The translations under genes were made by a program, and so were the position numbers. Of a DNA stretch of 45,307 nucleotides, positions 35,100 through 43,805 are shown in pieces (within the stretch, counting starts at the first letter, position 1; each line of letters begins with the position of its first letter). A model generated the notes under the pieces. That model was given only the letters and a program-made list of their open reading frames with translations. It searched no databases and was not told the origin of the DNA. Origin of the DNA: JADHLJ01 sp038118725 (lineage in GTDB: Bacteria > Pseudomonadota > Alphaproteobacteria > Thalassobaculales > Thalassobaculaceae); the NCBI GenBank assembly GCA_038118725.1, contig JAYOIK010000039.1, forward strand, positions 1 through 45,307. Reading direction: 5' to 3'.

Positions 35100-35367
35100 T
35101 CTGATGGCCTTGGCGCCCTTGGTATTGATCTTCGTGGTGTTCTATTTCCTGCTTATTCGCCCGCAGCAAAAGCGGATGAAGGAACACAAGGCGATGCTGA
35201 GCAAGGTTCAGCGCAATGACCGGATCGTGACCAACGGTGGCTTGGTCGGCAAGGTCGCCAAGGTCTATGATGAACGCGACGAGCTTGAGGTCGATATCGC
35301 CGAAAATGTTCGTGTTACCGTGCGACGCAGCATGATCGCCGAGGTCATGAGCAAGAGCGATTCCTGA
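35050..35367 (+). CDS. yajC: Preprotein translocase subunit YajC
   Basis: 105 residues with one membrane span (about 18-38, LMALAPLVLIFVVFYFLLIR), followed by RPQQKRMKEHKAML and RNDRIVTNGGLVGKV, the family hallmarks. YajC joins SecD and SecF in the SecDFYajC accessory complex. GGAG lies ten bases ahead of the ATG. secD follows 54 bases later. Confidence 0.95.
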   Translation: MLISPAYAQAGGAGGFDLMALAPLVLIFVVFYFLLIRPQQKRMKEHKAMLSKVQRNDRIVTNGGLVGKVAKVYDERDELEVDIAENVRVTVRRSMIAEVMSKSDS

Positions 35368-35421
35368 GTGATCGCTCGCGCCGAGATAACCGCCCCTCCA
35401 ATGAACGGATAGCGTGCCCCG

Positions 35422-37008
35422 ATGCTTCAGTTTTCCCCTTGGAAGACAACGATCGTTCTATTGGTCTGCTTGCTCGGCCTGATCTATGCCGGGCCGAACT
35501 TGATGACGGCGGATTACTCGCGCGACGTGCCGAACTTCGCCCCGGGTAAGAAGGTGAGCCTCGGCCTGGACCTACAAGGCGGCTCGTATCTGTTGCTCAA
35601 GGTGGAACTTGACGTGGTGATCGAGGAACGGCTGGAAAGCATAACCGCCGCGGTTCGCCAGGAATTACGCAAGGCCAAGATCGGCTACAAGGGGCTGGGC
35701 GTGGCCAACGGCGCGGTGCGCCTCACCATCCGCGAGCCGGGGGATGTTGAGCGCGCTCGGGCGATCCTGGAGGGGATTGAACCCGAGACACTCGTTCCCG
35801 AGACCGTGGTTGAGCTCGACGACGCGGGTAACGCCAGCATCACGCTGACCGAACAAGCGGCGATCGATGCCCGTTCGGCCGCGGTTCAGCAATCCATTGA
35901 AATCGTCAGGCGACGGATCGACGAGACCGGCGTGCGCGAGCCGACCATTCAACGCCAGGGCGAGGAGCGGATCCTACTTCAGCTTCCCGGTGTCGATGAT
36001 CCCGAACGAATCAAGGCACTGCTGGGGCAGACCGCCAAGATGACGTTCCGGCTTGTCGATATAACCGCGTCGCTAGCCAATGCCCTGGCGGGACGCGTGC
36101 CGCCCGGCGCTCAGTTGCTGGAGGCGTCTAATCCGGAACCGGGCGAGCAAACGCATTACATCGTCAAGCGCAAGGTCGAGGTGAGCGGCGAGAATCTCGT
36201 GGATTCCCAACCCACCTTTCAGGATGGTCAGCCCGTCGTAAGCTTCCGCTTCGATACCGTCGGCTCCAAGCGCTTCGGGCGCACATCGACGGAGAATGTC
36301 GGACGGCCCTTCGCCATTGTGCTCGACAACAAGGTGATTAGCGCGCCGGTTATCCGAGAGCCGATCCTTGGCGGAACAGGCATCATCTCGGGAAGTTTCA
36401 CCGTCGCCTCGGCCAATGATCTGGCCTTGCTGCTACGCGCGGGCGCCTTGCCGGCGCCCTTGGTGGTGCTCGAGGAACGCACGGTCGGGCCGGGCCTCGG
36501 CGCGGACTCGATCGAGGCCGGCAAGATCGCCAGCATCATCGGCCTGGTCCTGGTCATCGGCTTCATGATCGTCGCTTATGGGCTCTTCGGGGGCTTCGCC
36601 AATATCGCGCTGTTCTTTAACATCACCCTGCTTGTCGGCGCTCTGTCGGCCTTGCAGGCGACATTGACCCTGCCGGGTATCGCGGGGATCGTGCTCACCG
36701 TCGGCATGGCGGTGGACGCGAATGTGCTGATTTTTGAGCGGATCCGCGAGGAAGTGCGACTGGGCCGCTCGCCGATGTCGGCGATTGATGCCGGATATAA
36801 ACGGGCGCTGACGACGATCATCGACTCCAATTTGACGACGCTGTTCGCGGCGATTTTCCTGTATTCCTTCGGCTCCGGGCCGATCAAGGGCTTCGCCGTG
36901 ACATTGGCCATCGGGATCGTGACGTCGATGTTCACCGCGATCATGGTGACGCGCCTGATGGTGGTGTTGTGGCTGCGCCGCCGCCGGCCCAGCGAAGTTC
37001 CGATTTAG
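35422..37008 (+). CDS. secD: Protein translocase subunit SecD
   Basis: 528 residues: one N-terminal membrane span (about 8-25), a large periplasmic part with the SecD signature SLGLDLQGGSYLLLKVELD and RRRIDETGVREPTIQRQGEE, and five C-terminal spans with GIVLTVGMAVDANVLIFERI (the Asp of the proton path). SecDF uses the proton gradient to pull secreted proteins to the periplasmic side. secF follows after 16 bases. Confidence 0.96.
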   Translation: MLQFSPWKTTIVLLVCLLGLIYAGPNLMTADYSRDVPNFAPGKKVSLGLDLQGGSYLLLKVELDVVIEERLESITAAVRQELRKAKIGYKGLGVANGAVRLTIREPGDVERARAILEGIEPETLVPETVVELDDAGNASITLTEQAAIDARSAAVQQSIEIVRRRIDETGVREPTIQRQGEERILLQLPGVDDPERIKALLGQTAKMTFRLVDITASLANALAGRVPPGAQLLEASNPEPGEQTHYIVKRKVEVSGENLVDSQPTFQDGQPVVSFRFDTVGSKRFGRTSTENVGRPFAIVLDNKVISAPVIREPILGGTGIISGSFTVASANDLALLLRAGALPAPLVVLEERTVGPGLGADSIEAGKIASIIGLVLVIGFMIVAYGLFGGFANIALFFNITLLVGALSALQATLTLPGIAGIVLTVGMAVDANVLIFERIREEVRLGRSPMSAIDAGYKRALTTIIDSNLTTLFAAIFLYSFGSGPIKGFAVTLAIGIVTSMFTAIMVTRLMVVLWLRRRRPSEVPI

Positions 37009-37024
37009 GGATGGGGAGAGAGTC

Positions 37025-37975
37025 ATGCTGAAACCCATCCGTCTTGTCCCGCCGGGAACCAAGATCCCGTTTGTCGCGAACCGCCGGATCGCGTTCATCT
37101 TCTCGCTGGTCCTGATTCTGGGCTCGCTTTTCGGATTCTTCACCCAAGGTCTGAATTTCGGCATCGATTTTCGTGGCGGCATCCTGATGGAGGTTCGCAC
37201 CCAGGGACCCGCCGATATTCCCGGCATCCGCTCGACCCTCTCGGATCTTGGGCTCGGCGATGTCAGCATCCAGGAATTCGGCGTCGAAACCGATGTTCTC
37301 GTGCGCATTCAGCGTCAGGACGGCGAGGAGCGCGAACAGATGGCCGCGATCGAGGCGGTGAAAGCGGCGCTCGGAAGCGATGTGGATTATCGACGAACGG
37401 AATTCGTCGGTCCCACCGTCGGCGAGGAGTTGAAGGAGGCGGGGGCGCTCGCGGTCGGCCTCGCGCTGCTGTCGATCCTGCTCTACATCTGGTTCCGCTT
37501 TGAGTGGCAGTTCGGCGTCGGCGCGATCATCGCGCTGAGCCATGACATTATCACGACAATCGGGCTTTTCGCTCTGATCCAGCATGAGTTCAATCTAGCC
37601 ACCGTGGCGGCGGTGCTGACCATCGCCGGATATTCGATCAACGATACCGTCGTGGTCTATGACCGAGTGCGTGAAAACCTGCGAAAGTTCAAGCGCATGG
37701 ATCTGGCCGAGGTGTTCAACATGTCGGTCAACGAGACCCTGTCTCGCACCACCATGACATCCGTGACCACCTTGCTTGCGCTTCTGGCGATCTATTTCTT
37801 CGGTGGCGAGGTGCTTGCCGACTTCGCCCTGGCGATGATCTGGGGCGTGTGTATCGGCACCTATTCCTCGGTGTTTATCGCGGTACCGATCCTGCTTTAC
37901 GTCAATCTAAAGCGCGGCGAGGAAGACCCGACCGGCGTCTCGGTACCCCAGGACGAACGCATCGGGGACGGTTAG
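37025..37975 (+). CDS. secF: Protein translocase subunit SecF
   Basis: 316 residues: LNFGIDFRGGILMEVRTQG in the periplasmic domain, six membrane spans and TIAGYSINDTVVVYDRVREN, the SecF counterpart of the SecD proton site, followed by NETLSRTTMTSVTTLLALLA. Length and motifs are normal. A Mth938-domain gene starts four bases after the stop, so it is part of the same transcript. Confidence 0.96.
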   Translation: MLKPIRLVPPGTKIPFVANRRIAFIFSLVLILGSLFGFFTQGLNFGIDFRGGILMEVRTQGPADIPGIRSTLSDLGLGDVSIQEFGVETDVLVRIQRQDGEEREQMAAIEAVKAALGSDVDYRRTEFVGPTVGEELKEAGALAVGLALLSILLYIWFRFEWQFGVGAIIALSHDIITTIGLFALIQHEFNLATVAAVLTIAGYSINDTVVVYDRVRENLRKFKRMDLAEVFNMSVNETLSRTTMTSVTTLLALLAIYFFGGEVLADFALAMIWGVCIGTYSSVFIAVPILLYVNLKRGEEDPTGVSVPQDERIGDG

Positions 37976-37979
37976 GCCG

Positions 37980-38357
37980 ATGGACGTTACCCCGCTTGTT
38001 CCCGAAGGCCGACAGATCATCGAGTCCTATGGGAGCGGCGGGTTCAAGGTCTCCGGCGTTGCCTTCCGCGGTCCGTTGATCGTCTTTCCGGAGCGTTCCA
38101 TCGAATGGCCGGGCGGCGTGGCCGACGGTTTCTCCGTTGAGATGTTGGAGCCGGTCTTCGCCGCTGAGGACGCGCCCGAAATTCTGCTGATCGGCTGCGG
38201 CGAGCGGATCTTTTTTATTCCGCCCAGCCTGCGCGCGGCGATCCGGGAGAGGGGACCGGTTGTCGACGCGATGGATACCGGCGCGGCATGCCGGACCTAC
38301 AACATCCTGATGACCGAAGAGCGGCGCGTTGCCGCGGCGTTGCTTCCCGTTGGCTGA
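37980..38357 (+). CDS. Mth938-like domain protein (NDUFAF3/DUF498 family)
   Basis: 125 residues; GSGGFKVSGVAFRGPLIVFP, LIGCGERIFFIPPSLRAAI and MDTGAACRTYNILMTEERRV are typical of this family. The human relative NDUFAF3 is an assembly factor of respiratory complex I. The bacterial role is less clear, but the position after secF and close to an NDUFAF6-like gene is conserved in Alphaproteobacteria, which fits a joint role in complex I assembly. The end overlaps the likely start of the next gene. Confidence 0.9.
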   Translation: MDVTPLVPEGRQIIESYGSGGFKVSGVAFRGPLIVFPERSIEWPGGVADGFSVEMLEPVFAAEDAPEILLIGCGERIFFIPPSLRAAIRERGPVVDAMDTGAACRTYNILMTEERRVAAALLPVG

Positions 38358-39297
38358 CCCCGCCGCCGCCGCGCTCGGGCTCGAGCTGTGCCGCGAGATC
38401 GCCGGGCGCGCCAACGCCAATTTCCTGCATGCCGCGCGGTTGCTCTCGCGGCCCCGTCAGGACTTTTTCTTCGCCACCTACGCGGCCATGCGGGTCATCG
38501 ATGACTTCGTTGACGAGACATTCCTTGTCCAACCGCCGGAACAGCGTGAGAGTGGGCGAGACGCGGCGCTGCGCACGGTAGCGGACTGGTCGGCGCAATG
38601 TGTTTCGTTTCAAGCCAAGCCCGGCCCCCTGCATGGTGACATCGTGGCCGCGCTCGCCGCCACGGTGGGACGTTCTGATCTCGGGCAGTGGCCCTGGCCG
38701 GCGCTTGCCACCGCGATGCGCGCGGATGTGGAAGAGCGCGAGATGCGGTCCTGGTCCGACTTCCTGGCCTATTGCGATGGCGCCACCGTCGCTCCGGCGG
38801 CGATCTTCATTTATCTGCTGGCGGCTGAACCCGACGCGGAGCGGGGCTTTCGCTACGGCCTGGATATCCCCGCGCGTGACCACGCGATCGATCTGGCGAT
38901 CTATTGCTATATCGTTCATATCCTGCGGGATCTCTCCAAGGACGCGGAGCGCTCGCCGCGGCTGATCACCATTCCCGCCGATATGCTTGGCGCGGTCGGA
39001 CTGGCGCGCGATGATCTCGGACGAGCCTTGCGGGACAAGTCCCCGGCGATCGGCGCGCTCGCCGGGCTGCTGATCGAAAAGGCCCTGCCGCATCGCGAGG
39101 CCGGTCACGCATCGCTTCGGGCGGTGGGCGCGGATCTCGGGCTTGTCGAGCGTGGAGCTCTGAACGGCCTGATCGCGGTCTATGACCGGCTGTTCGAAAG
39201 CGCGCGCAAGGATGCGCTCAAAGTGGCCTTGGAGGGTCCGGCCATGGAGGTCGCGCTGCGGCGCGACCTGCTTCGGGCGCGGGACGAGGACGAATGA
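38350..39297 (+). CDS. Squalene/phytoene synthase family protein, catalytic type
   Basis: 315 residues if TTG 38350 is used (overlapping the previous stop); TTG 38329 is an alternative and there is no ATG. Both Asp-rich motifs are present: MRVIDDFVDE (about 53-62) and ILRDLSKDAERS (about 198-209), which bind the magnesium-diphosphate groups. It should therefore be a true head-to-head prenyl synthase, probably feeding hopanoid or carotenoid synthesis, although no other gene of those pathways is in the window. The stop overlaps the start of the next gene (ATGA). Confidence 0.85.
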   Translation: MADPAAAALGLELCREIAGRANANFLHAARLLSRPRQDFFFATYAAMRVIDDFVDETFLVQPPEQRESGRDAALRTVADWSAQCVSFQAKPGPLHGDIVAALAATVGRSDLGQWPWPALATAMRADVEEREMRSWSDFLAYCDGATVAPAAIFIYLLAAEPDAERGFRYGLDIPARDHAIDLAIYCYIVHILRDLSKDAERSPRLITIPADMLGAVGLARDDLGRALRDKSPAIGALAGLLIEKALPHREAGHASLRAVGADLGLVERGALNGLIAVYDRLFESARKDALKVALEGPAMEVALRRDLLRARDEDE

Positions 39298-40136
39298 ACC
39301 CGGCATTGTCGGCCTGCGGAGAGATCGCGCGTACCCAGGACCCGGACCGATATCTTTCGGCGCTTTTCGCCTCGCCAGCGGAGCGCGAGGCGCTGTTCGC
39401 GGTGCTGGCTTTCAATCACGAGGTCGCCAAAACCCGGGATGTTGTCAGCGAGACCATGCTGGGGCAGATCCGCCTGCAATGGTGGCGCGAGGCGATCGAC
39501 GGCATCGTCGCCGGAGCCCCGCGTCAGCATGAGGTTGTCCAGCCGCTCGCCGAGGCGTTTCAGCTGTTCGGTCTTGAACGTGATCCCTTCGACGAGATCC
39601 TCGACGCGCGGGAAGCGGATCTCGAGGACGCGCCCTTCACAAGCCTTGGTGATATGAAGGCCTATGGCGAAGCCACCGCCGGCGGGCTCGGCCGGATCAT
39701 GCTGCGGATCCTTGGCGAGGATAGGGCGCCGGTTCTCGAGGCGGCGCGCGCCGCGTCCACCGCCTGGGCCTTGACCGGCCTGCTCCGCTCGGTTCCTTTT
39801 CACGCGCGGGTGAAGCGTCTGATGCTACCGCGCGATCTTCTCGCCGAGCACGGCGCCGCGATCGGTGACTATAACGAGTTCCGCGACACGCCGGCGCTTC
39901 GCTCGGTGGTCCAGGGTGTCGCCATGGCGGCGCGGCAAGAGATCCAGGTTGCCCGGTCCGCCGGCGGAGCCGGCTTCAAGCGTGCGGCTCCGGTTTTGCT
40001 ACAAGCCCGTCTGGCCCGGCTCTATCTGGACCGCCTGGAAAAGGCCGGGTTCAATGCCTTCGATCCGGCGATAAACGCCGTCATACCGCTCAAGGCCTGG
40101 TCGCTTTGGTGGGGGCGCCTCGCCGGACGAGTTTAG
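39294..40136 (+). CDS. NDUFAF6-like protein, squalene/phytoene synthase fold without catalytic aspartates
   Basis: 280 residues. The fold is recognisable (DPDRYLSALFASPAEREALF, IRLQWWREAIDGI, GLGRIMLRILGED), but the first Asp-rich motif reads FNHEVAKTRDVV and the second LLRSVPFHARVKRLMLP, so the diphosphate sites are gone. This is the pattern of NDUFAF6, a complex I assembly factor in mitochondria, and its alphaproteobacterial relatives that lie downstream of secF. With the Mth938 gene upstream it probably serves respiratory complex I assembly. Confidence 0.87.
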   Translation: MNPALSACGEIARTQDPDRYLSALFASPAEREALFAVLAFNHEVAKTRDVVSETMLGQIRLQWWREAIDGIVAGAPRQHEVVQPLAEAFQLFGLERDPFDEILDAREADLEDAPFTSLGDMKAYGEATAGGLGRIMLRILGEDRAPVLEAARAASTAWALTGLLRSVPFHARVKRLMLPRDLLAEHGAAIGDYNEFRDTPALRSVVQGVAMAARQEIQVARSAGGAGFKRAAPVLLQARLARLYLDRLEKAGFNAFDPAINAVIPLKAWSLWWGRLAGRV

Positions 40137-40230
40137 CGACGCGAAAATCGCCAGCATCATCTTGAGTTTCGGCGCCAAGCGTCGTCTGATACGCCCCAAT
40201 GAACTCGTGGCACGATTTGGGAGAGCGAAG

Positions 40231-41874
40231 ATGAACGCCGGCACCGGGACATTCGACTATGACGCGGCGCGTCGGGACTTCAAGCTGGAGATACCCGACA
40301 ATTTCAACTTCGCCTTCGACGTGGTCGCCAAGCGCGCCCGCGAGGCGGATAAAACCGCGCTGATCGCCATCGACAAGACCGGTGAGCATGTCACCACCCA
40401 CAGTTATTCGGATCTGGATCGTGACTCCAACCGTTTCGCCAATGTCCTGCTTGGGCTTGGCGCGACGAAAGGCGATTTCGCCTTTGTCATGATACCACGC
40501 CTACCGGCTTGGTATCACGTGCTGCTCGGCTCCATGAAGACCGGCGTGGTGGCGATGCCCGGAACCAATCTGCTGACCTCCAAGGATATCGAGTACCGGG
40601 TCAACCGTTCGGCGGCGAAGCTGGTCATTGTCACGTCCGAGCATGTGGAAAAGGTTGAAGCGGTCAAACATGCCTGTCCGACCCTGGAGCATCTTATCGT
40701 CGTCGACGGTCCCGCGCCGAGGGGCTGGACATCCATGGCCGAGGCTTGCGCCGACGCCTCCGACAGCCTTGATCGGGCATCGGTACCGGCGAATACCTCC
40801 AAGGACCCGATGCTGATCTACTTCACCTCGGGCACGACCTCGATGCCGAAGATGGTGGAGCGCGATCACGGCTATGGCCTGGCCCACACGATCACCCAGA
40901 AATATTGGATGACCCTGAACGAAAACGACGTGCATTGGACCCTGACAGATACCGGTTGGGCCAAGGCGGCCTGGGGCCTCGTGTTCCCGCCCTTGCTCGC
41001 CGGGTCGACCATCATGCTGTTCGACGGAGAGGGCTTCAACGCGCATCAGCACCTGAAGATCATCGAGGACCATAAGGTTACGACCTTCTGCGCGCCGCCG
41101 ACGATCTATCGGCTGTTCGCGCAGATGGACGTGTCCGGCTATGACCTTTCCTCGCTACGTCATTGTCTCGGGGCGGGGGAGCCGCTGAACCCCGAGGCGA
41201 TGCGGACTTGGAAGGCCGCGACTGGTTGTGACATCTATGACGGCTACGGCCAGACCGAGACCGTCAATATCGTCGCCAACTATCCGGGCATGGAGATCCG
41301 CGCCGGCTCCATGGGCAAGCCGGTTCCGGGCATTGATGTGCGCATCGTCGACGAGGAAGGCAACGAGGTGGATGACGGCGTGGTCGGCGATATCGCGGTT
41401 AAGATCACCGATCCTTATCCCCTGGGGCTGTTTCCCGGCTATTTCCAGGACCCGGAGGGGACCGCCCGGTCATTCCGTAACGGCTGGTATTACACCGGAG
41501 ACACGGCGACCCGAGACGCCGACGGCTATATCTGGTTTGTCGGACGCTCCGACGATATCATCTCCTCCGCCGGCTATCGCATCAGCCCCTTCGAGGTCGA
41601 AAGCGCGCTGATTGAGCATCCCGCCGTTCAGGAATCCGCCGTCGTCGGCAAGTCGGACGAGATCCGGGGAGAGATCGTCAAGGCCTATGTCATCCTGGCG
41701 CCGGGTCACCAGGGCTCGGACGAACTGACGGTCGAGATCCAGGATTTCGTGAAGAACGTGACCGCGCCTTACAAGTACCCGCGCGAGATCGAATATCGCG
41801 ACGCCCTGCCCAAGACCATCTCCGGCAAAATCCGCCGCGTTGAACTGCGCGCCGAGGCGGAAGCGGAGGGGTAA
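40231..41874 (+). CDS. Acyl-CoA synthetase, AMP-forming (medium-chain/ACSM type)
   Basis: 547 residues from ATG 40231, with GGGAGAG upstream. Adenylation-enzyme motifs are complete: YFTSGTTSMPKMV (A3), YDGYGQTETV (A5), GWYYTGDTA (A7), GRSDDIISSAGYRISPFEVE (A8) and the catalytic Lys in PKTISGKIRRVE (A10). The DVHWTLTDTGWAKAAWG block is typical of medium-chain ACSM-like enzymes. It makes acyl-CoA from a fatty or aromatic acid with ATP. It has no close metabolic neighbour here. The frame extends upstream to 40162 but overlaps non-conserved sequence. Confidence 0.92.
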   Translation: MNAGTGTFDYDAARRDFKLEIPDNFNFAFDVVAKRAREADKTALIAIDKTGEHVTTHSYSDLDRDSNRFANVLLGLGATKGDFAFVMIPRLPAWYHVLLGSMKTGVVAMPGTNLLTSKDIEYRVNRSAAKLVIVTSEHVEKVEAVKHACPTLEHLIVVDGPAPRGWTSMAEACADASDSLDRASVPANTSKDPMLIYFTSGTTSMPKMVERDHGYGLAHTITQKYWMTLNENDVHWTLTDTGWAKAAWGLVFPPLLAGSTIMLFDGEGFNAHQHLKIIEDHKVTTFCAPPTIYRLFAQMDVSGYDLSSLRHCLGAGEPLNPEAMRTWKAATGCDIYDGYGQTETVNIVANYPGMEIRAGSMGKPVPGIDVRIVDEEGNEVDDGVVGDIAVKITDPYPLGLFPGYFQDPEGTARSFRNGWYYTGDTATRDADGYIWFVGRSDDIISSAGYRISPFEVESALIEHPAVQESAVVGKSDEIRGEIVKAYVILAPGHQGSDELTVEIQDFVKNVTAPYKYPREIEYRDALPKTISGKIRRVELRAEAEAEG

Positions 41875-41928
41875 TGGGCGTCAGGCGCTTTTTCCATCGC
41901 GCGGATTTTAAGACGCAATCGTACTCCT

Positions 41929-41954
41929 GTCGTCCCCGCTTGCGCGAGGACGAC
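41929..41954 (+). terminator. Hairpin after the acyl-CoA synthetase gene
   Basis: GTCGTCC (41929-41935) pairs with GGACGAC (41948-41954) around a GC-rich loop, 55 bases after the stop codon. There is no T-run, so as a terminator it would be Rho-assisted or only a 3' stabiliser. Its bases echo the ends of the palindromic repeat at 30747-30854, so it may be a remnant of that family. Confidence 0.4.
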
Positions 41955-42002
41955 GGTGAGGGATGGGGCCGGTCCTAACAATGTCCATGAGAAGGATCGC
42001 CC

Positions 42003-42854
42003 ATGACGCGGCCCTTGAATGATGAGTGGCAGGGTTGGCTTCGCTTGAATTTCGAGCGTGGATGCGCGGTGGATGACCTTTATCACCGGGCGGCCAGACG
42101 GGATTTCAATCCCGACGAGATCTCGCGAGTGTTGGGTGGATACCGGCCCGAGACCGCGGCGCTGGCGACCAGCGAGCCGGCGAACACAGAATCGGTGACA
42201 GTGACGGAGAAGGAGCCATGGTTCTCGCTCTATCACGCGCCGCTCACCAGACCGGAGAACAGTCCCCGCGCTTGGCGTTTGGATACCGACCTGGCTCAGG
42301 TCTATGAGATTCCCGATCTTCTCACGGGCGAGGAATGCGACGCGATGATCGAGGTGATTGACGGATCGCTTCGAAAGTCGACGACGACACGCGGCCCGGC
42401 GGATTATCGGACCAGCCGAACCTGCGGTCTGCGTCGCGCGGCGCCGGAGACGATCGTGGATATCGATCAGCGATTAGCCGGCCTCATCGGTTGCGACGTG
42501 GCCTTCTCGGAGCCGATGCAAGGTCAACGCTATGACCCCGGCGAGTATTTCAAGGGTCACACGGACTGGTTCGCCTCGGGCACCAAGGAGTACGGCACCT
42601 ATACCAAGACTGGTGGCCAGCGGACCTGGACGGTGATGATCTATCTGAATGATGTCGAGGCGGGTGGCGAGACCCGTTTCGAGAAGATCGGTAGAGCGTT
42701 CCGTCCGGTCAAGGGATTGGGTGTCGCCTGGAACAATCTCGGGGTCGACGGGGTGGGTAACCGCGCGACCTTTCACGAGGCGATGCCGGTGACCCGGGGG
42801 CGAAAATACATCATAACCAAGTGGTTTCGCGAGCGCGAAGGCTTGAACGTTTGA
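42003..42854 (+). CDS. Prolyl 4-hydroxylase-like Fe(II)/2OG oxygenase with N-terminal shared module
   Basis: 283 residues with AAGGA ahead of the ATG. Residues 8-44 form a small module (WQGWLRLNFERGCAVDD...) repeated in the next gene. The P4H catalytic domain spans about 97-278: YRTSRTCGL (135-143), GQRYDPGEYFKGHTDWF with H186 and D188, the turn YLNDVEAGGETRF, and H258 in ATFHEAMPV with K268 for 2-oxoglutarate. All active-site residues are present. The Lys at the 2OG position and the RTS motif are those of prolyl hydroxylases such as animal P4H, Dictyostelium PhyA and bacterial EF-Tu hydroxylase. The substrate is unknown. It leads a unit with a GlcNAc-transferase of the Skp1 Gnt1 type, which suggests that the hydroxyproline is then glycosylated. 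Confidence 0.85.
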   Translation: MTRPLNDEWQGWLRLNFERGCAVDDLYHRAARRDFNPDEISRVLGGYRPETAALATSEPANTESVTVTEKEPWFSLYHAPLTRPENSPRAWRLDTDLAQVYEIPDLLTGEECDAMIEVIDGSLRKSTTTRGPADYRTSRTCGLRRAAPETIVDIDQRLAGLIGCDVAFSEPMQGQRYDPGEYFKGHTDWFASGTKEYGTYTKTGGQRTWTVMIYLNDVEAGGETRFEKIGRAFRPVKGLGVAWNNLGVDGVGNRATFHEAMPVTRGRKYIITKWFREREGLNV

Positions 42855-42908
42855 CGAGGCAACCCATGAAACGGGCGCAATATGCGATCGCCCGCGGGAG
42901 GTAGTCGG

Positions 42909-43805
42909 TTGGCCGGCGAAATTTCGGAGCCCTACAAGCAATGGCTCCAAACCAACAAGGATCTGGGCTGTGATCGGGTCGAGCTGCTGCGAAAGGCGGC
43001 GGCTCAGGGCTTTGACATCTGGCGGATCGCCAACTTTTTGGAACTGAGCGGCGCGGAAGTGCCCGCCGAGTTGAGGGCGCGCGACACCGCCCAGCAACGT
43101 ATTCTCGTCCAGATCGCGAGTTACCGAGACCCGGAATGCCGCGAGACCATCGACAATCTCTATCGCCAGGCGATCCATCCGGAGCGCGTCCATGTCGCGA
43201 TCTGCTGGCAGCATCTCGATGGCGATCCGGAGCCGGTCCATCCCGATCGTGACTACGCTGGCCGTGTCCGCCTGATCGCCGTCGACGCGAATGACAGCCA
43301 GGGCGTCTGCTGGGCCCGTAGGATGACCCAGCACCTCTGGGCGGGTGAGGAGTTCACCCTGGTAACCGACAGCCATATGCGTTTCATCCCCGGCTGGGAC
43401 GAAGCCTATATCGCGGAGCTCGAGCGTTGCCCGAGCGAGAAACCGCTGCTCAGCTGCACGCCGGCCTCCTATTTGCCGCCGAACGATCTGGAACCGGACC
43501 CCAAGCCGACCCTGCGTCGCCCGGATTTCTTCAACGATCAGGGGGAGATGCGGTGCAAGGGTCTGACCTTTGATACCGCGCCCGATGTCCCAATGCGCGG
43601 CGCCTTCATCGCGGCGGGGTTCATGTTCTCGCGGGCCGAGGTCATCCGCGAGGTACCCTACGATCCCTATTGCTACTTCAATCAGGAAGAGGTGCTGTAC
43701 TCGATCCGGCTGTGGACTCATGGCTGGGACGTGTATCACCCGTCCTTCGCCACCGCGTATCACTACTATTTCACCCCGGCCGTCGAGACCAAGGCTCTGC
43801 ATTAG
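42909..43805 (+). CDS. GT60/PF11397 GlcNAc-transferase (Skp1 Gnt1-like), cut by in-frame TAG
   Basis: 298 residues to TAG 43803-43805. I choose TTG 42909: GGGAGG lies 7 bases upstream, and from here residues 8-44 align without a gap to the N-terminal module of the preceding hydroxylase; ATG 42882 would add nine residues. Family signatures: LVQIASYRDPECRETIDNLY, VCWARRMTQHLWAGEEF, LVTDSHMRFIPGWDEAY (D-x-H metal motif at 154-156), and CYFNQEEVLYSIRLWTHGWD. The family includes the Dictyostelium enzyme that adds alpha-GlcNAc to hydroxyproline on Skp1. After the TAG the family sequence continues in frame (KDSAKWTEYQ...), so the last part of the transferase is lost if the stop is real. In relatives this spot reads like LHW, so TAG probably replaced TGG (Trp). 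Confidence 0.83.
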   Translation: MAGEISEPYKQWLQTNKDLGCDRVELLRKAAAQGFDIWRIANFLELSGAEVPAELRARDTAQQRILVQIASYRDPECRETIDNLYRQAIHPERVHVAICWQHLDGDPEPVHPDRDYAGRVRLIAVDANDSQGVCWARRMTQHLWAGEEFTLVTDSHMRFIPGWDEAYIAELERCPSEKPLLSCTPASYLPPNDLEPDPKPTLRRPDFFNDQGEMRCKGLTFDTAPDVPMRGAFIAAGFMFSRAEVIREVPYDPYCYFNQEEVLYSIRLWTHGWDVYHPSFATAYHYYFTPAVETKALH

